Assembly: GCA_947359465.1 (NCBI GenBank)
Contig: OX375872.1
Coordinates: 125,376,337 to 125,440,336, forward strand
Length of the DNA stretch: 64,000 bases
DNA from: Metellina segmentata
Taxonomy: Eukaryota > Arthropoda > Arachnida > Araneae > Tetragnathidae
Direction of reading: 5' to 3'
Shown: piece by piece, positions 35,565 through 46,037 of the stretch
Layout of the letters: every line of letters begins with the position of its first letter
How positions within the stretch are numbered: position 1 is the stretch's first letter
The notes under the pieces: model-generated
What the model saw: the letters and a program-made list of their open reading frames with translations, nothing else
Databases searched by the model: none
What the model was told of the DNA's origin: nothing
Position numbers and translations under genes: made by a program

Positions 35565-35795
35565 CACTATAGAAATGCGTATTCACACACCTACCCTGTC
35601 ATATGATGTTATACGGCCAAACAAGGAGGAAAGGATGTCACCCAACGAAGAGATATCAAATAGGCAAACCAGTCAATTTCTCACAGAACAGTCACTTGAC
35701 AACCAGTCAACATGTTGGTTATTTTCTGAAGCTCTTCTCAATAGCAATATGATCAATCAACTCATATTCCTCATCTATGGCTTCAACCTAATATA
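35565..35795. repeat. Dispersed repeat, copy 2 (partner at 2140-2350)
   Basis: Same blocks in the same order as at 2140-2350. The frame at 35380-35796 crosses this repeat and the preceding tandem repeat, so it is not supported as a gene. Confidence 0.6.
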
Positions 35796-36074
35796 AAAGC
35801 GAATAGAAATAAACTTATTTTCATTAATTTTAGAATATGGGTATTCCTAAGGGATAGTTGATACTTATATTGAATTAAAACCTCATTTTTAAAAAATTGG
35901 AAGGCGCTGATCGAGAACTTTTAATTTGTTTTTTAAGTAATGAATTCAATTTCTAATGTGTTATTGTACTTGCGTGTTTATCATCGTATAAGGCTTCAAA
36001 ATAGAAAAGCTTATAGAAACAAAATGTTAGTTTTATTAATTTGAGGGTACTGGTCTTTAAGGAATTGTGGGTCC
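35796..36074. other. Unassigned AT-rich sequence
   Basis: Nothing recognised. Confidence 0.35.
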
Positions 36075-36078
36075 TTAA

Positions 36079-36515
36079 CCCTCTGACTGCTCAATTTGTA
36101 AACCGAAATCGTTTCAAAAATCGTGTTTTTTTGTTGTTGTTTTTTTGCATATTAAAAATCTATATATATATTGGAGAATTGAAATATGCATTTTTTTCTT
36201 TCTAGAAAAGACTTTTTATATAGATTTTTATCATGAGAAACTAAATTGTCAGAAGTTATTGTTAGCTATATGCACAGTAATTCCCGGATTTCCACGAAAA
36301 GGAACTGGAGGAGGAGGAATATTCTTCATATCAATTTTGCACCACTGCCTAACGCTTTGCAAGTTTATTGAATCATGGTCAGATTCATCGCTATCTGAGG
36401 AGCAGTCCGAAAAATCTATATCACTATCACTATCAAAACTAAAATCACTTTCAGAATATGATAAATCATCAGGAATATATACTCTGTCAATCGCTCAACG
36501 TTTTCTAGCAGCCAT
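36079..36515 (-). pseudogene. piggyBac-type transposase N-terminal fragment with one element end
   Basis: On the minus strand from 36515: M-A-A-R-K-R, then a stop, then in the same frame an acidic Ser/Asp stretch (DSDSDIDFSDCSSDSDESD) and RQWCKIDMKNIPPPP followed by PFRGNPGITV, ending at a stop near 36246. An acidic leader, then W-C, then P-P-x-P-x-F-x-G-x-x-G-I is the usual N-terminus of piggyBac transposases (family knowledge). The catalytic domain is missing. About 170 bases further left is TTAA (36075-36078) followed by CCCTCTGACTGCTCA, a plausible piggyBac end, so this is probably an internally deleted copy. The right end was not found. Confidence 0.55.
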
Positions 36516-36784
36516 TTCTGATTAGAAAAAGGCGCCAAACAAAGGCGCGAAGTTAGAGCGGTAAATACAAAGTACCTTCAAATGCCGCAATTTAGTAGAC
36601 GACTAGCGACAACTGTTGACCAAAATCTAAATTTAACGTCTAACACTGTATGTTATTTATTTCATTGGTTAAACGGTGAAAAAGCGGGATGAGCTCCTCA
36701 ATAAAGATAGAAAAACACCTGCCCGCGAAAATCGCGGGATGAGCAAATTTTGCTACATTTGAGTAATGAAGTTAATCTTGAAGG
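36516..36784. other. Unassigned; possible remainder of the piggyBac element
   Basis: Contains a short perfect hairpin CCCGCGAAAATCGCGGG (36722) and TGAGCAAATTTTGC. No terminal TTAA with a CCC/GGG end could be identified. Confidence 0.3.
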
Positions 36785-37114
36785 TAATGTAATGGTATTT
36801 TTTTTAGTTAACGTCATACTAGAGCAACACAACGAGCTATTGACGATGTCCGGGATAAATTCCTTAATTGATCCGAAGACAACACCACGTAATTTTTGAG
36901 TCACTGTCAGATGACGAGGCAAACCTGAGCTGGCACCCCACTCTCCAAACTTCTACACCAACCCTACATGAGGACTTTCGGCCGCGACAGATTTAAGGTG
37001 CACCAGCCGCCTCTACACCATACACTTACAAATATCCATGCACCTACCCAGATTCGAACCAGGAACCTTCCGATCTAGAGGCTAACACCTTAACCACCAG
37101 ACCGGTTGGTCGGC
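36785..37114 (-). mobile_element. SINE, head type I, full length, with target-site duplication
   Basis: On the minus strand it starts CCGACCAACCGGTCTGGTGG, with AGCCTCTAGATCGGAAGG and B-box GGTTCGAATC, then the body, and ends AGTTAACTAAAA-ATACCATTAC. Flanks GAAGTTAATCTTGAAGG (36768-36784) and GAAGTTCTTGAAGG (37115-37128) are a target-site duplication that has gained or lost AAT. Confidence 0.9.
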
Positions 37115-37208
37115 GAAGTTCTTGAAGGAGAAATGTATTCGATTTCCATTCTGTTTTCGTCGTAGGGTTGTACTACAGAAAAAATAATAGAAAGAAAACG
37201 TTATTATA

Positions 37209-37915
37209 CACTGAGTGCCATAAAAAATTGCGCACCAAGAAAAAGACGTCAAAATGAAACGAAATTTTACACATTTAAGTACTATGATATAAGTAAGTAA
37301 TTAGAAAATCAAAGAAAAAGGATCATTTTTATTGCAGAAAAAAGTACAAATGAACGGAAGTTTTAGTACTCTGTTGGACCCCCTCTAGCGCGAATGCACG
37401 ATGCGATACGAGCGGGCATTGAGGCATACAAGTTCCGTATGATATCCTGAGACATCTCGTTCCACAGTTGCTGTAAACGAGCATCTAGTTCGACCAAACT
37501 CGTAGGGTGTCCAACTTGCCGTTCCAAAGGATCTCAGATATGCTCGATTGGTGACAAATCTGAGGATCGAACAGGCCAGGGAAGGGTGGTAATGTGGCGG
37601 AGGCAGTCTTGTGACATCCTTGCTGTGTGTGGCCGAGCATTGTCGTGTTGAAAAATGGCTCCTGGGAGCCCTGCCATGAGTGGCATCACATGTGGCTGAA
37701 GGATGTCATGGACGTACCGCTGGGCTGTCATTGTGCCATGGATCAATATTAGGGGTGACCGCGTATCGTAAGCAATGGCACCCCATACCATCACACCAGC
37801 TGTGGGAGCGGTGTGTCGCTGTAAAGCGAAGGCAGGATTGAGGCGTTCACTACGGGGCCTCCACACACGAACACGATTGTCCATTCCGTTCCATTCCGTT
37901 GCAGCCAAATTGCCC
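37209..37915 (-). pseudogene. Tc1 element, copy 1 (5' part of transposase missing)
   Basis: Left end CACTGAGTGCCATAAAAAATT after TA (37207-37208). The minus-strand frame 37917-37534 encodes the second half of a Tc1-type transposase: MVWGAIAYDTRSPL, FQHDNARPHTARMSQ (second catalytic Asp), then SDLSPIEHI (catalytic Glu) and an in-frame stop. The part coding for the N-terminal DNA-binding domain and first catalytic Asp is gone; compared with the copy at 53987-55380 a piece of about 50 bases is also missing near 37880. It is closely similar to that copy. Confidence 0.85.
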
Positions 37916-38559
37916 ACTTTTGCATTTTTTTAGTATTTTAGGAACAAGAACAACTATTAAAGTCTGTACTTATATCCGACAATGAAAGTGGGTGAAATTT
38001 ATTTACCAAAATTTAATAATAAAAAAATGCATGAGTGAAAAGAAAGCACATTTAATGTCTTACTTTCCTTATTTAATATTTCTTTCAATTAATTTATTCC
38101 ATTATTTTTTTATTGACCTTTGAATCAGCTTTATTTTGAGTTTTTTTAATGAACAAGATTCTTTGGATGGTCCTGGTTTAGTTTGAATAGTTTAATTCTT
38201 ACTTCGTTTAATTTTCAAGTGTAATTTCATTACATTTCAATGCTTACATTCTTACCATAATGAATAGTTTCGTTACTTCTATTTCAGATTTAAAATGGCA
38301 ATTTTAACAAAAAAGAAAGATAAACGGGCTTTAATTTCAGTCAGGGTTACTTACATAACAATTACGACTGTCCCGCATGTTTAGAAAATTTCCCTTTTTA
38401 AATATTTACATAGAAATATTTAGTTAATTTTCGGCAAATAGTGGGAAATACTATCATAGCGTACTTTCATTAGGCTTCAATGCATAGATTATTAGACTAA
38501 TTAATTATTGTTTCGTTACTTTTGTTTTATATTTAAAAGGACAATTTTATTCGGCCTTC

Positions 38560-38915
38560 CACGTAGTTTGGACAAAATATCTAGTCCATCAACATCTAAG
38601 CAATTTCACTAATGACGAGATTTCTCGTCATTAGGATGTAGCTGATTTTTTTAATATGACGAGATCAAAATCTGGTCAGTTTTCTACTAATGACGAGATA
38701 TCTGGTCCATCTGTATTTTCTAATGGTTTTACTAATGACGAGATATCTGGTCCATCAAGATTTCCTAATGGTTTTACTAATGACGAGATATATGGTCCAT
38801 CAAGAATTGATTGTGGTTTTACTAATGACGATATATCTGGTCCTCATCAAGATTTGATAAGGGTTTTGTTAAGGACGAGATACCTCGCGGAGACAACCAT
38901 CAGGAGGTTTAATAG
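38560..38915. mobile_element. TTAA-type palindromic MITE, copy D, with 48-bp internal expansion
   Basis: It has the palindromic blocks of the family. From 38690 a unit of about 48 bases (ACTAATGACGAGATATCTGG, then TCCATCAAGATTTCCTAATG and GTTTT) is repeated about four times to 38850. The right end, GACAACCATCAGGAGGTTTA, is the family terminus with a decayed TTAA. Confidence 0.7.
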
Positions 38916-39119
38916 GAAATGGAGACCTCAAAAAAACTTTAGAAGGTGCAGATCAAGAACCTTCTAAACTCTTGAGGGAGAAATGAATTCAATTTCGAAT
39001 CTATTTTTGGCGTATCAAAACAAAGCGTTTGATCGCCAAAAATAATTCAATTCCCCATCTTCTCTGTTCGAGTTCGATATGAAATATTTGACATTTCCTC
39101 TTAAACTCGAATTCAACGT

Positions 39120-39500
39120 TCGAAGCGAAAGAGTTTGAACTTTTACTCAGAGTTGGAAGACACCAAACAAAATACCGAAACGGAAAGAAAGCGTTTAAGA
39201 ATTGTTTGTAATGGAAAAATATTTCGTAGTGAAAAACCGCGCAGACATCGTCTCGAAATAAAGAATTTAAAAGAATGGAGAGTCGGGGAACATTGTTTCG
39301 GCTGGAAACATCACGAAAATATTGAAAATTCGATTACCCAAAAACTTTCATCTTGTCCTTACTTCAAATATTTCCGATTTCTGGTTCCCTATTTAAAGCA
39401 AATTAGGAATAGGAACTCACCTTTACATTGGAGAGGATCGATCAAAAATTGCACGATTTGCCTTGAGGTTTCATGACTAAGAAACAATGCATTCATAATA
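39120..39500. other. Unassigned sequence in the foldback spacer
   Basis: A 113-residue frame (39135-39476, +) is rich in Lys/Arg/Glu (ETERKRLRIVCNGK) but has no domain I know and no splice evidence. Listed as a possible decayed gene or element. Confidence 0.25.
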
Positions 39501-40346
39501 GGTTGGTTGGTTTGGTGTTCGGCCAAGCAACGCCAAGTAAATAGACATATCTAGACATTCATTGGGGTACAAATATGTACATCGAAGCCTAATGGGTAAT
39601 ACAATACTATGGGAAAATATTTCCGAATATTTTCCGAAAATTAATCAAATATTTCTGTGCAAATATTTAAAACGGGAAATTTTCTGAACATGCGAGACAA
39701 TTATAATTTTTATTTAATCATCTCCAAATTGACCCCCTCCCCTACTTATCCTTCCTTTGTTAAAATTGTCCTTTTAAATCTGAAACAGAACTAACGAAAC
39801 TATTCATTAAGTTAAGAAGTATGCATTGAAATTTAATGAAAATACTCGTGAAAATGAAAACGAAAAGTTATTAGAAGTCTATGAAAAGTTACTGGAAATC
39901 AAACGAAATCTAAAGTATTTATAATCGTAAGACAATCCAGATAATCTTGTTCTTTTAAAATTAAGAACTGCATATAAAGCAGACTCCAAGGTCAATGAAA
40001 ATAAACAATGGAATAAATTGACTGAAAGAATGTTGAATGAGGAAAGTCACAGACATCGACTGTTTGCTTTCTTTTCACTCATGAATTTACTCGATCATTA
40101 AATTTGTTAAGTTAAGAATTGTCACCCACGTTCATCGTCGGATATAAGTGCATATTTTAATATATTCAAGGTTCAAGGAAGAAAAAAACTAATAAATTCA
40201 TTTAAAATGTTCTCGAATTTGAAATTCGGACTGGACATACAATTCACAAAAATTAGGACTACCTGTGTGCCAAATTTCACTATCATAAAAAAGAAAACCG
40301 ATAACGCTCACCAATCCCGGTGATTGCTACGCAATTCCAAAAACGA

Positions 40347-40398
40347 TCTCAATAGCCCATTGTGTTGGTCCGGTGCGACGTTAATTAAATACCTACGA
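40347..40398 (+). mobile_element. SINE 3'-end fragment
   Basis: CAATAGCCCATTGTGTTGG followed by GTGCGACGTTAATTAAATAC is the last 50 bases of the SINE; nothing of the rest. Confidence 0.7.
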
Positions 40399-40770
40399 AA
40401 ACCAACCGCGAAGACGATTCCAAAGGATGTAAAAATCGTGGAATCATTGTCTAATGCAGCCATGATCGTGTTGCAAAAATAAAAAAGTTGCAATTGAAAA
40501 GTTATTTATTTAAAGAAAATCAAATGTAAGGTTTGATGTAAAATTTTCCGCAGATTTCAAATTCGTTGAACGATCCCGATTTTACAAAAACGAAATAACA
40601 ATGGCAGTCAAAAAATATGTTATTTGTTTTGCTATCCTTCGCTCGAATCGTTTGAGCGCAGGAAATGAATCTGTGATCACTCGATCGCGAAGCGTGACGT
40701 TACAATGTCTTGCGAAAATATAAAAGATATTCAATTGAAAAGTTATTTTTTAAAAGAAAATCAACTGTAC
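40399..40770. other. Unassigned sequence
   Basis: Two blocks GAAAAGTTATTTATTTAAAG (40497) and GAAAAGTTATTTTTTAAAAG (40737), each followed by AAAATCAA-TGTA, form a direct duplication about 240 bases apart. Confidence 0.45.
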
Positions 40771-40774
40771 ACTC

Positions 40775-42075
40775 ACTGACAAAAGTTAAGCAAGAAGAGG
40801 AAAATGTTAATTTCCAGAAGCCAATCTGAATTTCAGAGGCTGCAATTTGCTGCAGGGGTAGTTGGAAGTATGCAATTGTGTTATGTAACAGCAAATCACG
40901 GTTTCGAGTCAACAAATATGCAAAAAGGCAGTCATATAAGAAGCCAGCATTGTGAAGGGATAGAGGAGTTTCATGTAAGTGCTAATAAAAGTGTTTAGAA
41001 CTTTCGTACGATTAGTTATCAAGACAGACGTGTTTCTATGACCTCCAGATGACGAATGGCAGATTTTCAGCGCTGGCGTTCTGGCGGTCGCCTTGAAGCA
41101 GGGCGATCAATCAATGATGTTGCTCTTTTCTTTGGCGTTCATCATTCCGTCATTTCACGATTATGGAAACAATTCCGAACAAGGCAAACAATTATTCAAA
41201 GACCTGTGGCCGGTAGCCCAAGGATTACGACCCCCGCGGAATATCAATATATTGCTGTGGTAGGGAAGCGGAATCGAATAGCACCCTCCACACGTGTGAC
41301 ATCTATGGTTGAAGCGTCCATTGGTAAGACGATATCTGCCACTACTGTTCGCCGAAGGCTACACATGAATGGACTGTACGCCCGCGTACCACGAGTTTGT
41401 ATTCCTCTATCCGTCCAATCTAGAGGGACACGATTAAAGTGGTGTCGTCAACATGTGAATTGGACTGTGTCTCATTGGGCTAACGTTATGTTCACGGATG
41501 ATGAGTCTAGATTTGCCCTGGAGCCAGATGACAAACGTGTCAGGTTTTGGAGAAACAAGGCACACGCAATCCACCCCAGAACATCATCGAGCATCACGCA
41601 TTCCGAGGTGAAAGCATCATGAAGTGGGCCGGTATTTCGTTGGGATATCGCACCGACCTGCACATCTATAGATGGGGTTCTGGGACGACTGTCCGGTATC
41701 GGGATGAAGTCCTAGAACCCACTGTGAGATTTTACGCTGCAGCAGTTGGTGTTTCTTTCGTTTTAATGGATGAAAATGCGCGTCCCCATAGAGCTGGCAT
41801 CGTCGACGACTACCTGGAGAGTGAGGGGGATTGCGCGTATGGTTTGGCCGGCGTACTCGCCCGACCTTAATCCCATTAAAATGGGATGCCCTCGGCCGTG
41901 CTGTGTCTGCACGTTTCCCACCCCCAGTTACTCTCAGTTTCAAACTGCTCTACAGGAGGAATGGCGATTACTTGACTCTGGGGTGGTTGATCACCTCACA
42001 TCATGGAAAGCATGGTCCCGCGCTGTAAACTTTGTATGAGGATAGGGTGGTCACATACCCTATTACTGTCGGTTT
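40775..42075 (+). pseudogene. Tc1-type transposase gene, frameshifted
   Basis: Left terminal sequence CACTCACTGACAAAAGTTAAG follows TA near 40773. The gene starts MADFQRW at 41056. The helix-turn-helix part (RSINDVALFFGVHHSVISRL) and first catalytic Asp (VMFTDDESRF) are in frame 1. A frameshift near 41545 leads to KQGTRNPPQNIIEHHAFRG and the second Asp, FVLMDENARPHRAGIV. Another near 41830 leads to WPAYSPDLNPI, after which the catalytic Glu has been lost by a small deletion; the DALGRAVS block follows in yet another frame. At least three frameshifts make it inactive. The matching right end was not identified; a palindrome GTCACATTAATGTGAC at 42333 may belong to a different Tc1 terminus. Confidence 0.9.
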
Positions 42076-42600
42076 TGTTTATTTGTTTTGGATTTAAACA
42101 TCATTTTGTTAATGACTCCAATATGAGATCATCTTATAATTTAAGAAAGTTCAATATTGTTTTCATCTTTGTATTTAATTCTTTGTTTTGTTTCGTTTCA
42201 TGCATAAACCTATTTGCTACTTTCCTGCCGCATTTCGTGTTAATCAAAGTTGTACTTGTCGTCCACTGCAATGTGCTGCCACCTACCTTTTGTGATTGGT
42301 TATTTCACGTTGACGTCGAAAGTAGGTGGTGGTCACATTAATGTGACTGGACTGTGTATACACCTTTGTAACGTTTATATACATTGAGTACTTATACATC
42401 TAGCCTTTAACGTTTCGAGGAGGAAGGAACCATTCCATTTCATCTCTCCAGAAAAAAGCAACTCTGATATACAGAGATTACACTTTTTTATGTTGGACGC
42501 CCAGAAGGGCAGCGCGTAGTGTGGGGTAGCTTTTACCCCAGCTTTTACCAATTTAATGACTAAATAGCCACATCTTTCTGAAGAATTCCATGACTTTTTC
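42076..42600. other. Unassigned; possible foreign Tc1 terminus near 42318-42350
   Basis: GGTGGTCACATTAATGTGAC then TGGACTG is a palindrome-containing block that resembles an inverted-repeat end; its partner is not in the window. The rest is AT-rich without features. Confidence 0.35.
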
Positions 42601-42619
42601 AACTTTTAGAATGATTTCA

Positions 42620-44360
42620 TTGATCCTCTCGTTATTCCCTGGGGCGTCGTTATCTTCTGCGACGTCGCTTGTCTCGGTCCAGGGGATCGTTATCTTCTAA
42701 GACGAAGCTTGTCTTGGTCCGGGGTGTCACTTATATCGGTCCAGATAATCGGGTTTTTTTTTGGACGTCGAAAGTCTCGGTCTGGGAGACGTTATCTTTA
42801 GGGACGAGACTTGTATTGATCCGGGTGGTCGTTATCTTCTATGACGTCGCTTGTCTTGGTCCAGGGCGTCGCTTTTCTCGGTCCGAGGTGTCGTTATCGT
42901 CTTAGACGCCGTTTGTTTTTGTCTGTTACGTCGTTATCGTATGGTTTGTTGTTTGTCTTGGTCCAGGGCGTCGTTATCATCCTAAAGCTTGTCTTGGTCC
43001 AGGGTGTCGTTATCATCCTAAAGCTTGTCTTGGTCCAGAGCGTAACTTGTTTCGATTGGTGTGTCAGTAGCCACGGTCCAGAGGTTGTTATTTTCTTGGA
43101 CGTCGCATGTCTCGGTCTTATCTTCGGTGACGAGGCTTGTCTTGGTCTGGGGGAGTTGTTATTTTCTGGGACGTCTCTTGTCTTAACTCGGATGGTCGTT
43201 ATCATCTGGGACGTCGCTTGTCTTGGTCCGAGGCATCGTTATCGTCTTAGACGCCGCTTGTCTTTGTCCGGGCGTCGTTATCGTTTGGTTCGTTGTTTGT
43301 CTTGTTCCGGGGTGTCGTTATCTTCTGAAAGCTTGTATTGGTTCAGAGCGTCACTTTTCTTGGTTGGAGTGTCAATTTACACGGTCCAGAGATTTGTTAT
43401 TTTCTGGTACACCGCTTGTCTCGGTACGGGAGGTGGTTATCGCCTGGGAAGTCAATTGTCTTGAACGTCTCTTGTCTTAACTCGAGTGGTCATCATCTTC
43501 TGGGTCGCCGCTTGTCTTGGACTGGGGCTTCGGTATCGTGTGGGTTTCCACTTGTCTTTATTCGAGGCGTCATTACCTTCTGGTACGTCGCTTGTCTCGG
43601 TCCAGGAGGGGGTTTTCGTCTGGGACGTCGTTTCTTTTGGTCCTGGGGTCTTTATCTTCTAAGATGTCGCATGTGTTGATCTGGGGGGTCGTTATTTATA
43701 GGACATTACTTGTCTTTGTCCGGGACATCGCTATCTTGTGGGAAGTCACTTGTCTCGGTTCGGGGGTCGTTATTTTCTGGGACGAAGCTAGTCTTGTCCA
43801 GGGAGTTGCTTGTCTCCTCCCGGGCGTCGTTATCTTCTGGGATGGTGCGTATATTGGTCCGGGAGTCGTTATCTTCCGGGACGTCGATTGTTTTAATCTG
43901 GGGTCGGGTATCTTGGTCCGGGAGGTCGTTAATTTTCTAGGACGTCACTTTCTTCTTTCGGAGCGGCATTATCTTCTGGATCGTCGTTTGTTTTGGTCTG
44001 AGGGTCGTTATCATCTGAAACAAAGCTTGTCTTTGTCAGGGGGTCGTACTTTTTTGGGACGTTGCTGGTCTCGGTCCGGGAGGTGGTTATCGTTTGGGAC
44101 GTCGCTTGTCTTGATCCGAGTGTCGTTATCTCTTGGGACGTCGATTGTTTTGATTCGGGGGTCGTTATATTCTGGGACAAAGCTTGTCTGAGTTAGGGAC
44201 GTCGTTCTCGTCTGGGATGTCGCTTATCTTGATCCGGGGATCGTTATCTTCTGGGAACGTCGCTTGTCTTGGTCCGGGGGTCGTTATCTTCTGGGGTATT
44301 GCCTGTCTCGGTCCAGGGCGTTGCTTGTCTCACTCCGAGGTATAGCTTGTCCTGGTCATT
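42620..44360. repeat. Minisatellite, about 40-bp unit, about 40 or more copies (1.7 kb)
   Basis: The consensus unit reads approximately GGTCGTTATCTTCTGGGACG followed by TCGCTTGTCTTGGTCCGGG. Units are diverged, and half-units (TCGCTTGTCTTGGTCCAGGG alone) are interspersed. Strongly strand-asymmetric: the + strand is rich in G and T, poor in A. Because the unit rarely makes a stop, long frames arise in several phases (42841-43464 and 43517-44191 on +); these are not genes. Confidence 0.9.
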
Positions 44361-44455
44361 GGCTTGAGATTTCTCATCATTAGCGAAATTGGTCAGATCT
44401 TGATATATCTAGAAGATAGTTGATATATCTCGTCAAAACCACTTGGAGAATTAAG
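44361..44455. mobile_element. TTAA-type palindromic MITE, right end only, abutting the minisatellite
   Basis: TTGAGATTTCTCATCATTAG, GATATATCTCGTCAAAACC and the terminus CACTTGGAGAATTAA. The minisatellite lies directly to the left where the rest of the MITE would be. Confidence 0.55.
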
Positions 44456-44667
44456 TGTGTTATGAAGTATGAGCAATACTACACTTCTCGAAAATCGCAA
44501 AACCTTTAGAGGGTTAAAAGAAGGCACAATTTTGAAAAACCATGTACACTAATGACCGCGTTACATAACAGAATCCAGTTCAATCTGAATCCAGTTGATA
44601 CAAATTAAGGAAGATACAAGTGTATTGAATCAAAACCCTTCTGATTCAGGCAATGTGGAAGTCTTTT
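44456..44667. other. Unassigned sequence
   Basis: Nothing recognised; short interval between two MITE copies. Confidence 0.35.
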
Positions 44668-44671
44668 ACCC

Positions 44672-44874
44672 TCCTGTTGGTTATTTCAACGTGGTATCTG
44701 GGCATTAGCAAAACTGACCAGATCTTGATAACGAGATATCTCGTCAGGCTGACCAGGTCATGATCTTGTCACCATAAAAATTCAACGATATCTTCATGAC
44801 GAGAATTATCGTCATTGGCAAAATCAGTACGATTTGATAGACGAGATATATTGATGAAACCACTTGGAAGATTA
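44672..44874. mobile_element. TTAA-type palindromic MITE, copy F
   Basis: Left end (TTTA)CCCTCCTGTTGGTTATTTC, right end (reversed) TTAATCTTCCAAGTGGTTTC. It contains ACGAGATATCTCGTC (44730), GACGAGAATTATCGTC (44799) and AGACGAGATATATTG (44839). About the same length as the best copy at 55499. Confidence 0.7.
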
Positions 44875-45007
44875 AGGCGAACAAGCTACTACTAGAAGCT
44901 GTTCTCTCGAATCTTCGCCATTTAGTTTCTATAAGATTCAGATTGATCCAGATTCTGATGGTGTAAAGTGACCCTCAAGAAGAATTTGTTTTTATTTCTT
45001 GGAAGTA

Positions 45008-45544
45008 TTGGGTTGATGCAAAAGTTCATCCCGTTTTTGGCGCTAGATGGCTTGGCATCGCAAAAATGTGAAATGTTATCTACTTCACACGTGTAAAGTT
45101 TTGATATTGTTTGAATAAAGGAATTTCCGCCGCAAGTACTTGAGAAAACATTGTGTTAATTGTTTTTGCTTTTTAAATTTTAGTAAACGTTAAAAATGCC
45201 AGAAAATAGGAAGCACTCTCGACGTATGCTTTTTTTTATTTCGGATAAGGCAATAATCCTTGCAGACGCAAAAGAAGGTATGTGTCGTCTAGGGTGAGGG
45301 TGCCGTTGACGATTCCACGTGCCGTAAGTGGTTCCGAAAGCTTCGTCACGTGGATCAGTTCTCTAGCCAGAAACCTCGATACTTCTATAAGCGCGGGAGG
45401 ATTCAGCTACCAGACAGATGGAGAAAGGGCATCGAACAGAACGGCACATACTCTAAACTGAATTAAATGTAATTTTTAGTAAATAATATAATTTTTTCTT
45501 CAATTTTCGTCAAAGAAACAGGACGAACCTATGCATCAACCCAA
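45008..45544 (+). pseudogene. Internally deleted mariner element, TA-flanked
   Basis: Ends TTGGGTTGATGCAAAAGTTC (after TA, 45006-45007) and, inverted, TTGGGTTGATGCATAGGTTC (ending 45544 before TA). The inside holds decayed pieces of a mariner transposase: a start near 45196 with MPENRKHSRRM and a LFFISDKA-like segment, a WFRKL-like segment, and a C-terminal LPDRWRKGIEQNGTY before a stop. The catalytic core is deleted, leaving 537 bases. Confidence 0.8.
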
Positions 45545-46011
45545 TACAATACACAGAAGCAAAGCAAACACGTATATAAAAATTAAACAAAATCTCTTCC
45601 TCAATTGTAACAGTCCAAACAGATAGATAACGGAAGGAACTTAGTGAAGTATTGAATCTCCCTTTTCACACAAATTCCCTTCCCCAAAAATAGAATATAT
45701 ATATTCAAGAGAATTTGTATTTTATTGGAGGGTTTCGTGCAGGGAAGTCACCCCGGCGGACACAAAAATTGCATTCACCATACTTTCCCTTTCGATTTTA
45801 ATATTTGATCACTTGTTTGTTTTTATTGAAAGGGAGGAGTCGCTACTTTTTCAAGTCTAGAAGAAAAGTAGTATGGAAGAGGGGGAACCAGAGGTGGGAT
45901 TTTCGCGTGAAAGGTCTTAAGGGGTCGTATAGAAATGAGATTTCCACAAAAGTAGGTTTTCTCTGTTCCGTTTTAGTAACGAAAGGGGTTCCGGAATCCA
46001 AGCCCATAGAC
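45545..46011. other. Unassigned sequence
   Basis: No supported feature; the frame 45805-46068 (+) runs into the following hAT and SINE sequence. Confidence 0.35.
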
Positions 46012-46037
46012 CAGGGGTTCCCAAATTCACTGGGCCG
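46012..46037. mobile_element. hAT terminal fragment interrupted by a SINE
   Basis: CAGGGGTTCCCAAATTCACTG is a typical hAT-type end. It is broken by the SINE that follows and possibly resumes at about 46345 (AACTGGGTCACCGGGAGC). The other end was not found. Confidence 0.45.

Larger units (their letters stand above)
37945..40166. repeat. Large foldback: inverted repeat arms of about 540-590 bp
   Basis: The left arm (37945-38485) reads as the reverse complement of the right arm (39580-40166). Matching blocks are CTTATATCCGACAATGAAAG versus TTCATCGTCGGATATAAG; AATGAATAGTTTCGTTACTT (38263) versus AACGAAACTATTCATTAAG (39806); and AGAAAATTTCCCTTTTTAAA versus AAAACGGGAAATTTTCTGAA. The spacer of about 1.1 kb holds a MITE copy and unassigned sequence. 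No transposase is visible. Part of the left arm (38262-38330) is repeated in direct orientation at 38487-38550. Confidence 0.75.

Noticed and set aside
35380..35796. 138-codon + strand frame
   Set aside because: It crosses a short tandem repeat and a dispersed repeat and has no motif or codon bias.
39135..39476. 113-codon + strand frame, rich in charged residues
   Set aside because: It has no domain, no splice sites and no conservation evidence; kept only as unassigned sequence.
42841..44191. Long + strand open frames of 207 and 224 codons
   Set aside because: They lie wholly within the 40-bp minisatellite, repeat the same few residues in shifting phase, and overlap open frames in other phases. 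They are open because the unit has few stops.
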